A stretch of DNA of 64,000 bases, from contig JAENYN010000006.1 of NCBI GenBank assembly GCA_016841765.1, positions 1 to 64,000 of the forward strand, in the 5' to 3' direction. Both the position numbers and the translations under genes were made by a program. This document shows positions 1 to 8,783 of this stretch, one piece after another. Numbering within the stretch: position 1 is the stretch's first letter; the number at the start of each line of letters is the position of its first letter. The notes below the pieces were generated by a model. The model did no database searches and was not told where the DNA came from. It worked only from the letters and a program-made list of their open reading frames with translations. The DNA is from Guptibacillus hwajinpoensis (lineage in GTDB: Bacteria > Bacillota > Bacilli > Bacillales > Bacillaceae_O).

Positions 1-79
1 TCCCGCTAGTCCCGCAGGAGTCTCGCACCTTCCACTCCAATCAACTAGTGAAAAATCAATATTGTGCTTTAACACAGCC
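1..79. repeat. Right end of a MITE-like repeat, cut by the window edge
   Basis: These bases match, with few differences, the right end of the complete element at 41216-41491, including the terminal bases CACAGCC. The element continues to the left outside the window. It lies just downstream of the amidase gene on the minus strand. Confidence 0.75.
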
Positions 80-100
80 TTTATTAATGAAACAATACCC

Positions 101-1504
101 TTAATCTACCATAGATGGATATGTGTCTTTCCACGGTCTTGCTTTCTCGAGCTGGCCTGCCAGGCGGAACAAGGTGGCCTCATCACCATAAGGTGCCATG
201 AAATGGGTGCCAATCGGGAGCCCTTCGGCATTCTGAAATAAAGGCACAGACATCGCCGGAATCCCGGTCGTATTGGCTAATGGGGTATACGGCACCCACT
301 CATTCAGGCGGCCAACATATTTTTCCACGTCCCCTTGAAAAGTCAATTCGCCGATTGAGAGCGGCGGTTCGGCAAGTGTCGGCGTCAGTAAAAGATCATA
401 ATCAGAAAAAAATCCGGCCATCATCCTTGCGGTTTGCTGCATATAACCGAGAGCAAATAAATAGTCGGTCCCTTTGATTTCCCTTCCCCTTTTATAAACC
501 TCCCACGTATAAGGCTCTAGCTCATGCTCTTGCGGAGGCCTTCCGAGCATGCCGGAAAGGGATGTGAGCCCCTGCGCCAGGGAGGTTTGCCAGAGCACAC
601 TGAAAGCCTGATTGAATTTTTCAACCTTGATGGAAGGCGCTGCTTCCTCGACTTCATGCCCGAGGCTGCTGCAGAGGTTCGCTGAATCCAGCACTGCCTG
701 CTCACAATCCGAATGAATATTCTTGCCGTCAAACCCTGTTGTCATAAATGCAATTCTCAAGTTGCCGGGTTCCCGATCGACTTCACTTGCATAAGAATGT
801 TCAGGGGGCGGGGCGCTGAAAGGCCCTCCCGGCGCACGGCCTCTTGTGGCATCAAGAAGGGCGGCACTGTCTCTTACCGATCTTGATACGCAATGATTGA
901 CCGCAAGCCCGACGGTATCAGGATTTCTTGGATTCCGTCCTCTGCTTGGCTTCAGGCCGAACAAACCGGTGCAGGAAGCAGGGATGCGAATAGAACCTCC
1001 CCCGTCGGAAGCATGGGCCATCGGCACGATTCCGGCCGCCACCGCCGCTGCCGAACCGCCACTCGAGCCACCGGCAGTCCGGGCCAAATCCCATGGATTC
1101 CGGGTAGCACCGTATGCAGCCGGCTCGGTTGTCGGAAGCAGGCCGAATTCACATGTATTGGTCTTACCGACCGTAATCAGGCCGGATTCCCGTATTCTGG
1201 ACGCATAGTCACTGTCTCCCGGCGAAACAAAATCTTTTAAATAACGGGATCCCGCTGTGTAGCCTGTCCCGCCAAAAAACTCAAGATCTTTCATTAAAAA
1301 AGGCACACCGGCAAACGGCCCGGTAACATCACCTTTTCCGGCAGCTCCCAGTGCATCTTCGAACATTTCCGCGGTCACCGCATTAATGGAAGGATTGATG
1401 TTCTTTATCCTATTAATTGTTTCCTCCATCAATTCGGCTGGGTGGACTTCTTTTTTCCTTATTCGGTCTGCCTGTTCGACGGCATCCATCCATTCAAATG
1501 ACAT
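101..1504 (-). CDS. Amidase signature family amidase
   Basis: This 467-residue protein belongs to the amidase signature (AS) family, which hydrolyses amide bonds with a Ser-cisSer-Lys triad. The triad is visible: Lys72 in MKD, Ser147 in GGSSGGS and Ser171 in DGGGSIRIP, with the family's 24-residue spacing between the two serines. No signal peptide is seen, so it should be cytoplasmic. A GGGAG box precedes the ATG at 1504. It lies upstream of nothing obviously related; the FAD oxidoreductase at 1556-2641 is on the same strand, 51 bases before it, so the two may be cotranscribed. It has no GatB or GatC neighbour and looks like a stand-alone amidase rather than GatA. The substrate cannot be read from sequence. 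Confidence 0.9.
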   Translation of the reverse strand: MSFEWMDAVEQADRIRKKEVHPAELMEETINRIKNINPSINAVTAEMFEDALGAAGKGDVTGPFAGVPFLMKDLEFFGGTGYTAGSRYLKDFVSPGDSDYASRIRESGLITVGKTNTCEFGLLPTTEPAAYGATRNPWDLARTAGGSSGGSAAAVAAGIVPMAHASDGGGSIRIPASCTGLFGLKPSRGRNPRNPDTVGLAVNHCVSRSVRDSAALLDATRGRAPGGPFSAPPPEHSYASEVDREPGNLRIAFMTTGFDGKNIHSDCEQAVLDSANLCSSLGHEVEEAAPSIKVEKFNQAFSVLWQTSLAQGLTSLSGMLGRPPQEHELEPYTWEVYKRGREIKGTDYLFALGYMQQTARMMAGFFSDYDLLLTPTLAEPPLSIGELTFQGDVEKYVGRLNEWVPYTPLANTTGIPAMSVPLFQNAEGLPIGTHFMAPYGDEATLFRLAGQLEKARPWKDTYPSMVD

Positions 1505-1555
1505 GTTCTTCTCCCTTTCGGCTGTGAATCTGCCTGTTTGGCATGGGCCTGCCCT

Positions 1556-2641
1556 TTATTGGAACCTGTGCACTATTTTCCGATCCAACCGGTTTTTCAA
1601 ATGCCAGATCCAGCGACCCGTAAATGCTTGCCTTTTATACAGGAGAAGGCCTTCCCTGTTCCCGGCTGAAAGGATGGATTTTCCGCTTCTCGGCGGTTTT
1701 ACCCGTTCCCCCTCACCGGACCCCAAATACCCTTTCAGGTTCTCAAAAAGGATACGTCCTTCTTCAAGTTCAGAGGTTTTATTCTTCTCTGCATTGGGAT
1801 ACTTCGCCAGTGACATACAGTCTCCTGCCGCAAAAACAGCCGGAAATTTCTTGACCTGCAGTGTATCTTCGATGAGCAGGAACCCTTTCTCATCAACAGG
1901 AAGGCCGGCGATTTTGAATAATTCCTGGCCGCGCGGTTCTGTCAGCCAGACTAATTTGCCAAATGGGATATCAAGATTCGAAGACGTATGGATGACATTG
2001 TTCTTTACCTCAGCCACTTTAGTATCAGTTAACAGATGGACCCCTTTTTTCAAAACGATTTGTTCAACCTTTTCAGAAACAGACTCTTCTTTCCCGGGAA
2101 GCAGCCTGCCCGGACTGACAAGGGTGACCGGTGTTTCCATCCCCTGTTTTGCACGCCAGGCATTCAACGATAGACAGAATTCAACCGCTTTTTCCCCACT
2201 GCCGGCGATGACGACTTTTTCGGCCTCCTTCACCTCTCTGACCGCTTTGATGAAGCGGTAGTTCGGCTTCAGCCAGAGCGCATCCTTTTCTTCAAAGACG
2301 AGATCTGTGTTCGAAGTGAGTAATCCAATATTGAAGGAAATAAGATCATATGGAAGGATTTCGCCTTTATCCGTCAGCACCATCTTTTGCCGCGGATCGA
2401 TTGCGGTGACTGCCCCTTTGAGCCACTTTACATCCGACGCTTCAGCCTGCTGCTTAAGGTTGACTGTGATTTGTTTATCATCATATACTTCTTCTATGTA
2501 GCCGGGAAACATTCCGGAATAATACTGGTATTCCGAAGGAGATATCAATGTCACTTCGATGTCCGGTAACGGATTGGTCTTGAGCAGTTTCATTACTTGC
2601 AAGTGAGCAAGCCCGCCCCCTGCGAGTAATAGTTTCGTCAT
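1556..2641 (-). CDS. FAD/NAD(P)-dependent oxidoreductase, NDH-2-like
   Basis: The 361-residue protein has the two dinucleotide-binding folds of the pyridine nucleotide-disulphide oxidoreductase family. The N-terminal FAD motif is AGGGLAH (residues 7-13), a second glycine motif AGSGE sits near 146-150, and the FAD-contacting AAGDC occurs at 271-275. There is no redox-active CxxC, so it resembles type II NADH dehydrogenases and the related proteins that are fused to SelD in some bacteria, rather than a disulphide reductase. No membrane segment is evident. It is followed closely by the amidase gene on the same strand. Electron donor and acceptor are not predictable. Confidence 0.8.
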   Translation of the reverse strand: MTKLLLAGGGLAHLQVMKLLKTNPLPDIEVTLISPSEYQYYSGMFPGYIEEVYDDKQITVNLKQQAEASDVKWLKGAVTAIDPRQKMVLTDKGEILPYDLISFNIGLLTSNTDLVFEEKDALWLKPNYRFIKAVREVKEAEKVVIAGSGEKAVEFCLSLNAWRAKQGMETPVTLVSPGRLLPGKEESVSEKVEQIVLKKGVHLLTDTKVAEVKNNVIHTSSNLDIPFGKLVWLTEPRGQELFKIAGLPVDEKGFLLIEDTLQVKKFPAVFAAGDCMSLAKYPNAEKNKTSELEEGRILFENLKGYLGSGEGERVKPPRSGKSILSAGNREGLLLYKRQAFTGRWIWHLKNRLDRKIVHRFQ

Positions 2642-2815
2642 AGTGAATGCCTCGCTTCATCGTTAATAGTTCAGCTGGAATGGTCCTCTCTAGTTTGAAG
2701 TATACGCCCGCATTAGCTTGAGAGCAAAGAAATCAAGTTGGCCCTTACTAATCCTCAGGAAAAACCCCATTAAAAAACGATACCCTGAAGTGGGTATCGC
2801 AAGGATTATGATTCA

Positions 2816-3070
2816 TTAAGCCGCTTTCCTCGGAGTCCGTGTGAAAAAAGAAACGACAAACGCGGCGACAGGCAGCAGGAGAAACAGCCGGTACCAGCCC
2901 TGTTGGGTTGATAATATAATCGCCGGGATCAAAAAGGCAATCCCGCTGTACAAAAAATGTTTCCGGGACCGGTTCAGCAATCCCATAATGAACAACACAA
3001 TAGAACCCACAATCAATCCCCACAAAACAAATCCAATGACAACGAAACCAACGCCCTGCAGGAATTCCAT
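2816..3070 (-). CDS. Small membrane protein, unknown function
   Basis: I chose the third of three consecutive ATG codons (3076, 3073, 3070) because GGGAGG lies only 2 bases before the first but about 8 before the third. The protein of roughly 84 residues is three hydrophobic segments with short basic linkers and a basic tail (FTRTPRKAA). It resembles many uncharacterised small Bacillus membrane proteins. An upstream start at 3115 would place the ribosome site inside the coding region and is rejected. Confidence 0.6.
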   Translation of the reverse strand: MEFLQGVGFVVIGFVLWGLIVGSIVLFIMGLLNRSRKHFLYSGIAFLIPAIILSTQQGWYRLFLLLPVAAFVVSFFTRTPRKAA

Positions 3071-3300
3071 CATCATGCCCTCCCGGACTGTATTAGGATT
3101 GCCAGTTGTCATCATGGTGCTCTCTATACCTTTATTATACTACGAAATCCTTGCGAACTTCACCCCGGGAACCGAAAACCAGGAACCAGAAAACAGTTTT
3201 ATTTTTCTTCCCCCTCCTGATTTGAGCTGCATAGTTTTCCCTAAGAAGAAGCTTATTGAAAGGACCACATATCAACGCGTCTTTCTATTCGTGCCCTAAA

Positions 3301-3552
3301 TAGGACTCACTTCACTAAAAAAGGAACGTATACCGGCTATTCGTTCCCAAAAAGGCCTCGGCCCATTAAAAAGGGAACGCATCTGGCTTTGCGTTCCCAA
3401 TAAAGGCCTCGCTCCATCAAAAAGGGAACGCATCCGGCTATGCGCTCCCAATAAAGGCCTTGCTCCATCAAAAAGGGAACGAATTCGGCTATGCGCTCCC
3501 AAAAAGACCTCGCTTCACTGAAAAGGGAACGCATCCTCCTATTCATTCCCAC
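3301..3552. repeat. Five-unit tandem array, 51-bp period
   Basis: The hexamer GGAACG begins at 3323, 3374, 3425, 3476 and 3526, giving spacings of 51, 51, 51 and 50. Each unit contains an inverted repeat of the form GGGAACGCAT...ATGCGCTCCC able to form a hairpin. The array starts directly after the stop codon of the SDR gene (minus strand) and fills the gap to the next gene. 51 bp is 17 codons, so open frames run through it on the minus strand; these have no ribosome site and are not called as genes. Confidence 0.9.
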
Positions 3553-3554
3553 AG

Positions 3555-4316
3555 CTAAAATGCAGCGGTCCAGCCTCCATCTGCTGTTACAACAGTACCA
3601 TTTACAAAGCTGGATTCATCTGACGCCAAAAACAGTGCCACTCGGGCGATTTCCTCTGGCTGTCCGGCCCGCGGAGACAATCCGTGCGTCATGCCTGCAC
3701 GCTGCATGCCGAATTCATCAATGTTTGTCATGGAAGCAGCAATATTCGTTTCAACAGCACCGGGGGCAATCGCATTACAGCGGATGCCTTTTTGGGCATA
3801 CATAAAGCCTGTATTTTTTGTAAGCCCGATAACCGCATGCTTGGAGGCGACATAAGCGGCACCGGCATGCGCTCCGCTAAACCCGCCTGTAGAAGCAATA
3901 TTGATGATGACACCTTTTTCTTTTTCAAGGAATATCGGCATAGCTTTGCGCATTGCCCGCATGACACCGGTCGTATTAACGGCCAGAACCCGGTCCCATC
4001 TCTCATCACTGATGTCCCCCACTGGTTCGAATCCATCCATGATGCCGGCATTGTTGACTAAAACGTCAAGTGTGCCAAACTCATTTACCGCAGTCTCAAT
4101 CATCTGTTCGACTTCTCCGGCATCCGCAACATTTGTCCTGACGGCTCTGGCAGTTCCCCCATTATCGGTAATGCCTTTTGCGACCGCTTCTGCCCCTTCC
4201 TGATTGATATCCGAGACAATCACCTTTGCCCCCTCTTTCGCATAAATCTCAGCAATCGCCTTTCCCATACCTGACGCTGCGCCTGTGACAACTGCAACTT
4301 TTCCTTCCAGTTTCAT
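3555..4316 (-). CDS. SDR family NAD(P)-dependent oxidoreductase
   Basis: A 253-residue classical short-chain dehydrogenase/reductase. The Rossmann motif TGAASGMG (11-18), NNAG (88-91), catalytic Ser142, Tyr155 and Lys159 (YVASK) are all present, and Asp36 after the second strand suggests a preference for NAD(H). The length is typical. It resembles glucose 1-dehydrogenase and 3-oxoacyl-ACP reductase-like enzymes, but substrate cannot be assigned. The gene ends at the edge of the 51-bp tandem array, which therefore forms its 3' flank. Confidence 0.88.
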   Translation of the reverse strand: MKLEGKVAVVTGAASGMGKAIAEIYAKEGAKVIVSDINQEGAEAVAKGITDNGGTARAVRTNVADAGEVEQMIETAVNEFGTLDVLVNNAGIMDGFEPVGDISDERWDRVLAVNTTGVMRAMRKAMPIFLEKEKGVIINIASTGGFSGAHAGAAYVASKHAVIGLTKNTGFMYAQKGIRCNAIAPGAVETNIAASMTNIDEFGMQRAGMTHGLSPRAGQPEEIARVALFLASDESSFVNGTVVTADGGWTAAF

Positions 4317-4507
4317 ATGATTACCTCCTAAAAATGGATTGTAATGCCCGCGTTAAAACCGGTTGACTTAAAAAGTGTTTGCGAAAAAAGGGAGGATTAT
4401 TCTTTAACTTAATCGGACACCGAAATCAGCAAGAATTGATTCCTTTTACTGACACGTGACCACCTCAGGCTTTACCTCTTTATTCAACATAAAACCACGT
4501 TTGCACA

Positions 4508-4639
4508 TTATTTATATACATCGTTCTCAAGATTCTCGATTCTTTCCCTCAGTTGTTTATTTTCTTTTTTCACTTCATAAGCCTCATAAAATGAACCCAC
4601 AGCAATGGAAAAAGCTAACCAAGCCCAAAACCAATCCAA
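4508..4639 (-). CDS. Small membrane-anchored coiled-coil protein (43 aa)
   Basis: Too short for a routine ORF search, but it looks real: GGAGGG precedes a TTG start at 4639 with about 7 bases spacing. The product starts MDWFWAWLAFSIAVGSFYEA, one membrane segment, and continues with a charged helix (KKENKQLRERIENLEND) that scans as a short leucine-zipper-like coiled coil. An in-frame ATG at 4657 has no ribosome site. Function unknown; such proteins are common in Bacillaceae. Confidence 0.6.
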   Translation of the reverse strand: MDWFWAWLAFSIAVGSFYEAYEVKKENKQLRERIENLENDVYK

Positions 4640-4680
4640 TATTACTCCCTCCAACATATTGCTATTAATCACTTATAGGA

Positions 4681-5475
4681 TCAAAGCCCTGTCATGGTTT
4701 TCTCAATTTGCCCGCTTACATAATCCCTGAACGATTCCAGTTCCCTCATATCAAACGAGATTTTCTTTGTCCCGGTTTGATACCCGGTCAGCGCTTTTCG
4801 GAGTATGGGAAGATACTTCTCCGGCAAATAGGAGAGGCCCCATTCAGCGCCCTCCACTTTTGAAGAGATTTCCTTTTCTTTCACATATCGATAAACACGA
4901 ACCAGGTTCAATATGCAGTAAACCGGATCACGCTCCGTTTTCTCGATACAGTCACTTGAATCATTCATTATGGATGAAAGATAATGCTTTTCCGGTATCA
5001 CAGGGAAGACATCACCAATTGCTCTGCCAGCCAGACAAACACCACTTATATGGAGAATTGTGATGTGGGCGGCCAGGTCTTCATCTTTCAAACTGGTATT
5101 TATGTATAGATCGCTTTGTGATTTGCGTGCGAATGTACTTCGCCAATGTTCACTGAAGTGGAAATCAAATAATGATGGATGCTCCCATTTTTCTAATTGA
5201 TGTTTATTTAAAAAGCTGATTTCTATTGGATACGGGTTTCCTGAGAACTCCAATAACAACCTGGCAAGCTTGCAGGCTTCCCGGTTTTCCAGCCTTCTTT
5301 TGGTTACGCCGAGCAGATCAATATCACTTTTAGCAGGATTGAAACCTCCCATTGCCAGGGACCCATGGAGATATAGTCCGATCAAATTATCACCTATGAT
5401 CTCTTTTATTTGATTCACTATAGTATCGAGAAATTCCTGAACCGGCTGTGGGGATATTCCCCGTTGATTTCCCAT
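4681..5475 (-). CDS. Aminoglycoside adenylyltransferase-like nucleotidyltransferase
   Basis: The 264-residue protein carries the nucleotidyltransferase signature GSLAMGGFNPAKSDIDLL (residues 39-56), with Gly-Ser and the Asp-x-Asp metal ligands (SDIDLL). The C-terminal half is helical, as in the AadA/DUF4111 family that adenylylates streptomycin and spectinomycin. Chromosomal members in Bacillus are often of unknown activity, so resistance is not inferred. It is followed at 16 bases by the broken DUF4937-like gene upstream in the same orientation. Confidence 0.75.
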   Translation of the reverse strand: MGNQRGISPQPVQEFLDTIVNQIKEIIGDNLIGLYLHGSLAMGGFNPAKSDIDLLGVTKRRLENREACKLARLLLEFSGNPYPIEISFLNKHQLEKWEHPSLFDFHFSEHWRSTFARKSQSDLYINTSLKDEDLAAHITILHISGVCLAGRAIGDVFPVIPEKHYLSSIMNDSSDCIEKTERDPVYCILNLVRVYRYVKEKEISSKVEGAEWGLSYLPEKYLPILRKALTGYQTGTKKISFDMRELESFRDYVSGQIEKTMTGL

Positions 5476-5491
5476 TCTGTCACCCCTATGC

Positions 5492-6103
5492 TTATGTCCT
5501 TCCGTTCATAACAGTCCAGGCATGATCAATCACAATGTCAAAATCCTTTACAACCCCTCTTTCAATCGGCTCATGTTTGGCATACCGCTGACGAGAAGCA
5601 TCCTTTTCCCAGATGGTGACGGTTAAGCAGGCATCTTTATCATCTATTCCTTTACACACCAAGCCTGCGGGTATTCCCGATGAATCTTCCAACACCTTAT
5701 TCCGCGTATTAAACTGTGCTTTTTCACCGCATGGTTGATCTGACCGGGTAACTGACCATTCTGCTATCCTTATCACGTTGCAGGATTCTAATTCACCGAT
5801 AACCCCAGTTGAAGGGGTTTCATCTATTTTTTCAAACAGGGATACGGTTATTCTCTCGTACGTCTTGCCCTGAGCGCTCTTTTCCACAATATCATCATGA
5901 GCATTTTCCATAAATCGCTGATAAGACTGGCTGTCATGTCAAAATGACAGGATTCCGGCTTCAGTTGGTCCATGTATATCCCAGCCTCCGATTTGGCCCA
6001 GAAACCCTTCTGTTCCTTTTACAGCTGTCCAGGTCTCCTGGGCTTTTGAAAATGAAAGTTTGTGTGGGACGGGTACCTGGCATTTAATCCATTTAATCAG
6101 CAT
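5492..6103 (-). pseudogene. DUF4937/YdbC-like gene interrupted by in-frame TGA
   Basis: The intact frame runs from ATG at 6103 (GGGGG box just upstream) to 5492, which would be 203 codons. Codon 55, at 5939-5941, is TGA. The reading frame is kept on both sides: the part before it ends GPTEAGILSF and the part after continues HDSQSYQRFMENAHDD. In YdbC-like proteins a Trp usually follows this ILSF segment, so the change is most simply TGG to TGA. The C-terminal part could still start at the internal ATG at 5911 but without a good ribosome site. Either a recent pseudogene or a sequencing error. Confidence 0.75.
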
Positions 6104-6124
6104 TTGGCTTTCCCCCGCCTGCTC

Positions 6125-6523
6125 TCATACCTCCACTTTGCCCAATATCGTTTGTATGCGTTCTGCTTCTTCCTTTTTATCACGATATTCAAAAAAACCA
6201 AGACGATTTCCCCACGGATCTGAAAACGTGCCCCATTTTACAGGAACCTCTTCTCTTGAGTATATTTCAAATTCATCCACGTTCAATTCATTCGCAACTC
6301 TTTCTCTCGCCGCTTCTATATCCTTAACCCCCATCCTTAGCGGGCCGCTCCCTTCCGACGGGGTTCCTTCAGCAAGCTGCAGCCAGCTGCCAGGAAAAAG
6401 TTCCCATTCCGCAATCCCTTCATGCGGAGCGAAATCCGCTTTCCGGCCGAACAGTTTTTCATACCACTCTCCACCTGTTTTCATGTCTGGCACACGAAAC
6501 TGAATCGTCATTTCAAAAATCAA
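6125..6523 (-). CDS. VOC (glyoxalase/bleomycin resistance) superfamily protein
   Basis: 132 residues with the beta-alpha-beta-beta-beta pattern of vicinal oxygen chelate proteins: an opening strand MTIQFRVPDM, a WYEKLFGR helix typical of the fold, and a closing FSDPWGNRLGFFEY with the usual DPxGN turn and a glutamate metal ligand position. The TTG at 6523 is chosen because GGAGG lies 8 bases before it. It is 21 bases upstream of the interrupted YdbC-like gene and may have been cotranscribed with it. Substrate unknown. Confidence 0.75.
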   Translation of the reverse strand: MIFEMTIQFRVPDMKTGGEWYEKLFGRKADFAPHEGIAEWELFPGSWLQLAEGTPSEGSGPLRMGVKDIEAARERVANELNVDEFEIYSREEVPVKWGTFSDPWGNRLGFFEYRDKKEEAERIQTILGKVEV

Positions 6524-6601
6524 TAAATCCGCCTCCTAAAATATGTTTATAATAATGGTTCAACACAGCTGCCGGCATTCCCTTCTCACAAGTCATTTCA
6601 T

Positions 6602-6638
6602 AAAGAAAAGCCGCCCCTCCCTAGGTGGAGAAACGGCT
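6602..6638 (-). terminator. Rho-independent terminator of the GNAT gene
   Basis: On the minus strand, AGCCGTTTCTCC pairs with GGAGGGGCGGCT (12 bp with G-T pairs) and is followed by TTTTCTTT. The stem overlaps the last codons of the GNAT gene. Confidence 0.65.
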
Positions 6639-7169
6639 CCGGTATTCGATCCGCAACAGTCCGTATATGTTCATGTCTTCATATGTATTCCGTAAAAGTC
6701 GGTCTTGCCTTAATGTTCCTTCCTGTTGCATTCCGGCTTTCTCAAGGACCGCTGTTGAAGCCTGATTCCAGGAAAGTACCGAAGCACATATTTTATTCAA
6801 TTTGAGATCTTCAAAACCAAACTTGTTGATCCTGTTTACAGCTTCTGTCGCAAGCCCGTTTTTCCAATATTCGCTGCCAATCCAGTAACCGAGCTCGCCT
6901 TTATTGTTGGGCTTGTCAAGCCGTATAGTAATCGTCCCGATAATTGCGTTTGAGCGTCGGAAAATAATCGCCATCGGGTATTCCATTCCCTTTTCTATTC
7001 CTTCCTGCTGCGATGCTAACCATTCTTTTGCATGTTTTATCGTATAGGGATAAGGCAGGCCGAGAATGTCCGCCAATTTTTTGTCGTTTGCAAGTTCCTG
7101 TATTCTTAAGGCATCATCGCCCGTAAAGAAACGTAAATATAAACGTTCCGTTTCTAGTCTGATATTCAT
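6621..7169 (-). CDS. GNAT family N-acetyltransferase, RimJ/RimL type
   Basis: About 182 residues from the ATG at 7169; GGAAGGGGG lies 8 bases before this ATG, so the earlier ATG at 7187 is rejected. It opens with RLETERLYLRFF, typical of the RimJ/RimL group that acetylates N-terminal or small-molecule amines using acetyl-CoA. The acetyl-CoA motif region (LGYWIGSEYWKNGLATEAV, with WxxGxAxEA) and the NKICASV strand are clear. A terminator overlaps its 3' end. Substrate unknown. Confidence 0.8.
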   Translation of the reverse strand: MNIRLETERLYLRFFTGDDALRIQELANDKKLADILGLPYPYTIKHAKEWLASQQEGIEKGMEYPMAIIFRRSNAIIGTITIRLDKPNNKGELGYWIGSEYWKNGLATEAVNRINKFGFEDLKLNKICASVLSWNQASTAVLEKAGMQQEGTLRQDRLLRNTYEDMNIYGLLRIEYRSRFST

Positions 7170-7201
7170 ATATAATCCCCCTTCCATATCTCTTTCACAG
7201 G

Positions 7202-7525
7202 TTATTCTTTCACTTTTGAAAACACGAAAATACTAATCCAATAAACAAGAATAAAGAAACAGAACACAATGAGTACGGAAAGAAAAAATGGCCCCTGATG
7301 GACCTCGATTCCGCAACAATCAATGCCATATACATAAGGCAAAGGTGGATCAATCTTCGGCCATTTGAGTTCAATGAAGCCGACGGGGAAACCGATGAAG
7401 ACAGGGAACGCACTTTCCAGCTCATCGTAAGTCCGTATCTGTTTTCCGCCCAATAATCCTGTCAGCAATACAAACACAAAAGATGCAAACAACATGCCTG
7501 TCAACACTATAACTTTCTTTTTCAC
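7202..7525 (-). CDS. Two-segment membrane protein, unknown
   Basis: The GTG at 7525 is favoured because GGGAG lies about 8 bases upstream; an ATG at 7540 has no ribosome site. The product of about 107 residues has an N-terminal membrane segment, an extracytoplasmic stretch with a Cys-Cys pair (GIDCCGIE) and a C-terminal membrane segment. The central part resembles the small YfjE/YoaI-like membrane proteins only in layout. No family recognised. Confidence 0.55.
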   Translation of the reverse strand: MKKKVIVLTGMLFASFVFVLLTGLLGGKQIRTYDELESAFPVFIGFPVGFIELKWPKIDPPLPYVYGIDCCGIEVHQGPFFLSVLIVFCFFILVYWISIFVFSKVKE

Positions 7526-7563
7526 TGCCAAAACTCCCATGAATCAAAGGGGCCTCATTAATT

Positions 7564-8097
7564 TTACGTGTGCTTTTTCCTCATCTCATCCAGGTATTCT
7601 GTCGACTTCCCCTTTGGAATACTCAAACTTTCCCAGTCTGCATCTTTCAGCTGTTTACCGATATAAACGATCTGGCCGATATGATACGCATAGTGGGCCA
7701 ACTGCCTCTCGACCGCATCAATGACCGTATGTTTTTCACTGCGGATTTGGATTTCATTCAATAGATCTCGCTCTACCAGATCAGTTAACGTTCCAAATAA
7801 AACATCCCAGCCCTCTTCCCAGATCACTGCCAGTTCCTGTTTCGATTGGATCGTATCCTGAAATTCCTCATCCCGGTTCCTGTATGATTTCTCTCCATCA
7901 GACGTTAAAAAATCGGTCCACCTGGACACCATGTTGCCGCTTAAATGCTTGACAATGATCGCGATACTATTGGATTCTTCACTTGGCTTCCAGTGAATAT
8001 CCTTCTCTGATAGCTGGCTGATTGCCTGGTCCCCCAGCTTCTTGATGCTGCCGAATCGCTTCCGGATCACATTCAAATATTCTGTTTCAACACTCAT
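7564..8097 (-). CDS. DinB-superfamily protein (DUF1572-like)
   Basis: The start at 8097 (MSVETEYLNV) follows GGGGGAGACCG; an upstream ATG at 8142 would extend into the divergent promoter region. The 177-residue protein is a four-helix bundle with the DinB-type metal residues: His in IVKHLSGNM, and His-x-x-x-His in QLAHYAYHIGQIV. This matches the DUF1572/DinB superfamily of putative metal-dependent enzymes. Some members are thiol transferases such as BstA, but this one cannot be assigned. Confidence 0.75.
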   Translation of the reverse strand: MSVETEYLNVIRKRFGSIKKLGDQAISQLSEKDIHWKPSEESNSIAIIVKHLSGNMVSRWTDFLTSDGEKSYRNRDEEFQDTIQSKQELAVIWEEGWDVLFGTLTDLVERDLLNEIQIRSEKHTVIDAVERQLAHYAYHIGQIVYIGKQLKDADWESLSIPKGKSTEYLDEMRKKHT

Positions 8098-8208
8098 CGG
8101 TCTCCCCCTTTTTATTTTTACAGGTGATCGTATAAGAGCCATCGGTACTATCTATTCTACAGAACAATATTTATCCCCTTTTCCTTCCATACCCAGAACC
8201 CTAAAAAC

Positions 8209-8254
8209 AGGTGCCTGACCCCCGGCGCGTTAACGCGTCGGGGGTCAGGCACCT
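8209..8254. repeat. 46-bp near-perfect palindrome
   Basis: Outer arms AGGTGCCTGACCCCCG and CGGGGGTCAGGCACCT flank CGCGTTAACGCG. The only mismatch in 23 pairs is G8225 against T8238. It lies between divergently transcribed genes, not at a 3' end, and has no T run, so it is not an ordinary terminator. Similar GGTGCCTGACCCCC repeats occur dispersed in Bacillaceae genomes, from general knowledge. Confidence 0.85.
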
Positions 8255-8370
8255 TCTTAAGTGTCTACAAGGGATAATTTACTTTTTATGGTATTGTATA
8301 AACAGAGGCTTATTCAGCTAAAAGGGCAGTTTTCAGGAGTAAAGTTTGGTTTGAAAATAGGGGGATTTTT

Positions 8371-8676
8371 GTGAGAAGAAAGTTGATTATAGGCGTGATT
8401 TTTTTGGTAATTGTTGCGGGGGCTAGTTTCTTTAGTCCGTATAACCCGATTCTTGAACTTTCCGAGAAATATGCTATTAAATCCTTTATCTCTTCAGATA
8501 ACACATTTAAAGGATTAGAGATTGTAGATATAGATTATAAAGGTTCTGATACTTACTTTATACAAACACAAGATGGGGATAGCGTGAAAAATTATATTGT
8601 TATGAGGTATAACTCTTCTATTATGAATGGTCATTGGAAGGTGTTTGAAGAAACTTCGAAGGAAAAATATTTTTGA
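8371..8676 (+). CDS. Small exported or membrane-anchored protein, unknown
   Basis: 101 residues from a GTG at 8371, preceded by GGGGG. It begins MRRKLIIGVIFLVIVAGASF, a signal anchor or uncleaved signal peptide without lipobox. The remaining 75 residues are polar, with a strand-rich middle (IDYKGSDTYFIQTQ). Codon use is AT-richer than that of the amidase downstream. No family recognised. Confidence 0.6.
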   Translation: MRRKLIIGVIFLVIVAGASFFSPYNPILELSEKYAIKSFISSDNTFKGLEIVDIDYKGSDTYFIQTQDGDSVKNYIVMRYNSSIMNGHWKVFEETSKEKYF

Positions 8677-8783
8677 TCGCTTTTTATACTCTCAAAATCT
8701 CTTATACTCTCCAAAAGAGTTATTTATAATCGCATCTTTCTATGTTATTCTACCTTTGGTAACTAGATAGGGAGTGCTAAAAT

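Noticed and set aside
1556-2641. Plus-strand 291-residue frame (1386-2261) opposite the oxidoreductase
   Set aside because: It is the complement of genuine coding sequence with clear FAD motifs; no ribosome site.
3296-3552. Repeat protein frames in the 51-bp array
   Set aside because: Two overlapping minus-strand frames are both open only because the period is a multiple of three; no ribosome sites, and base pairing is what is kept.
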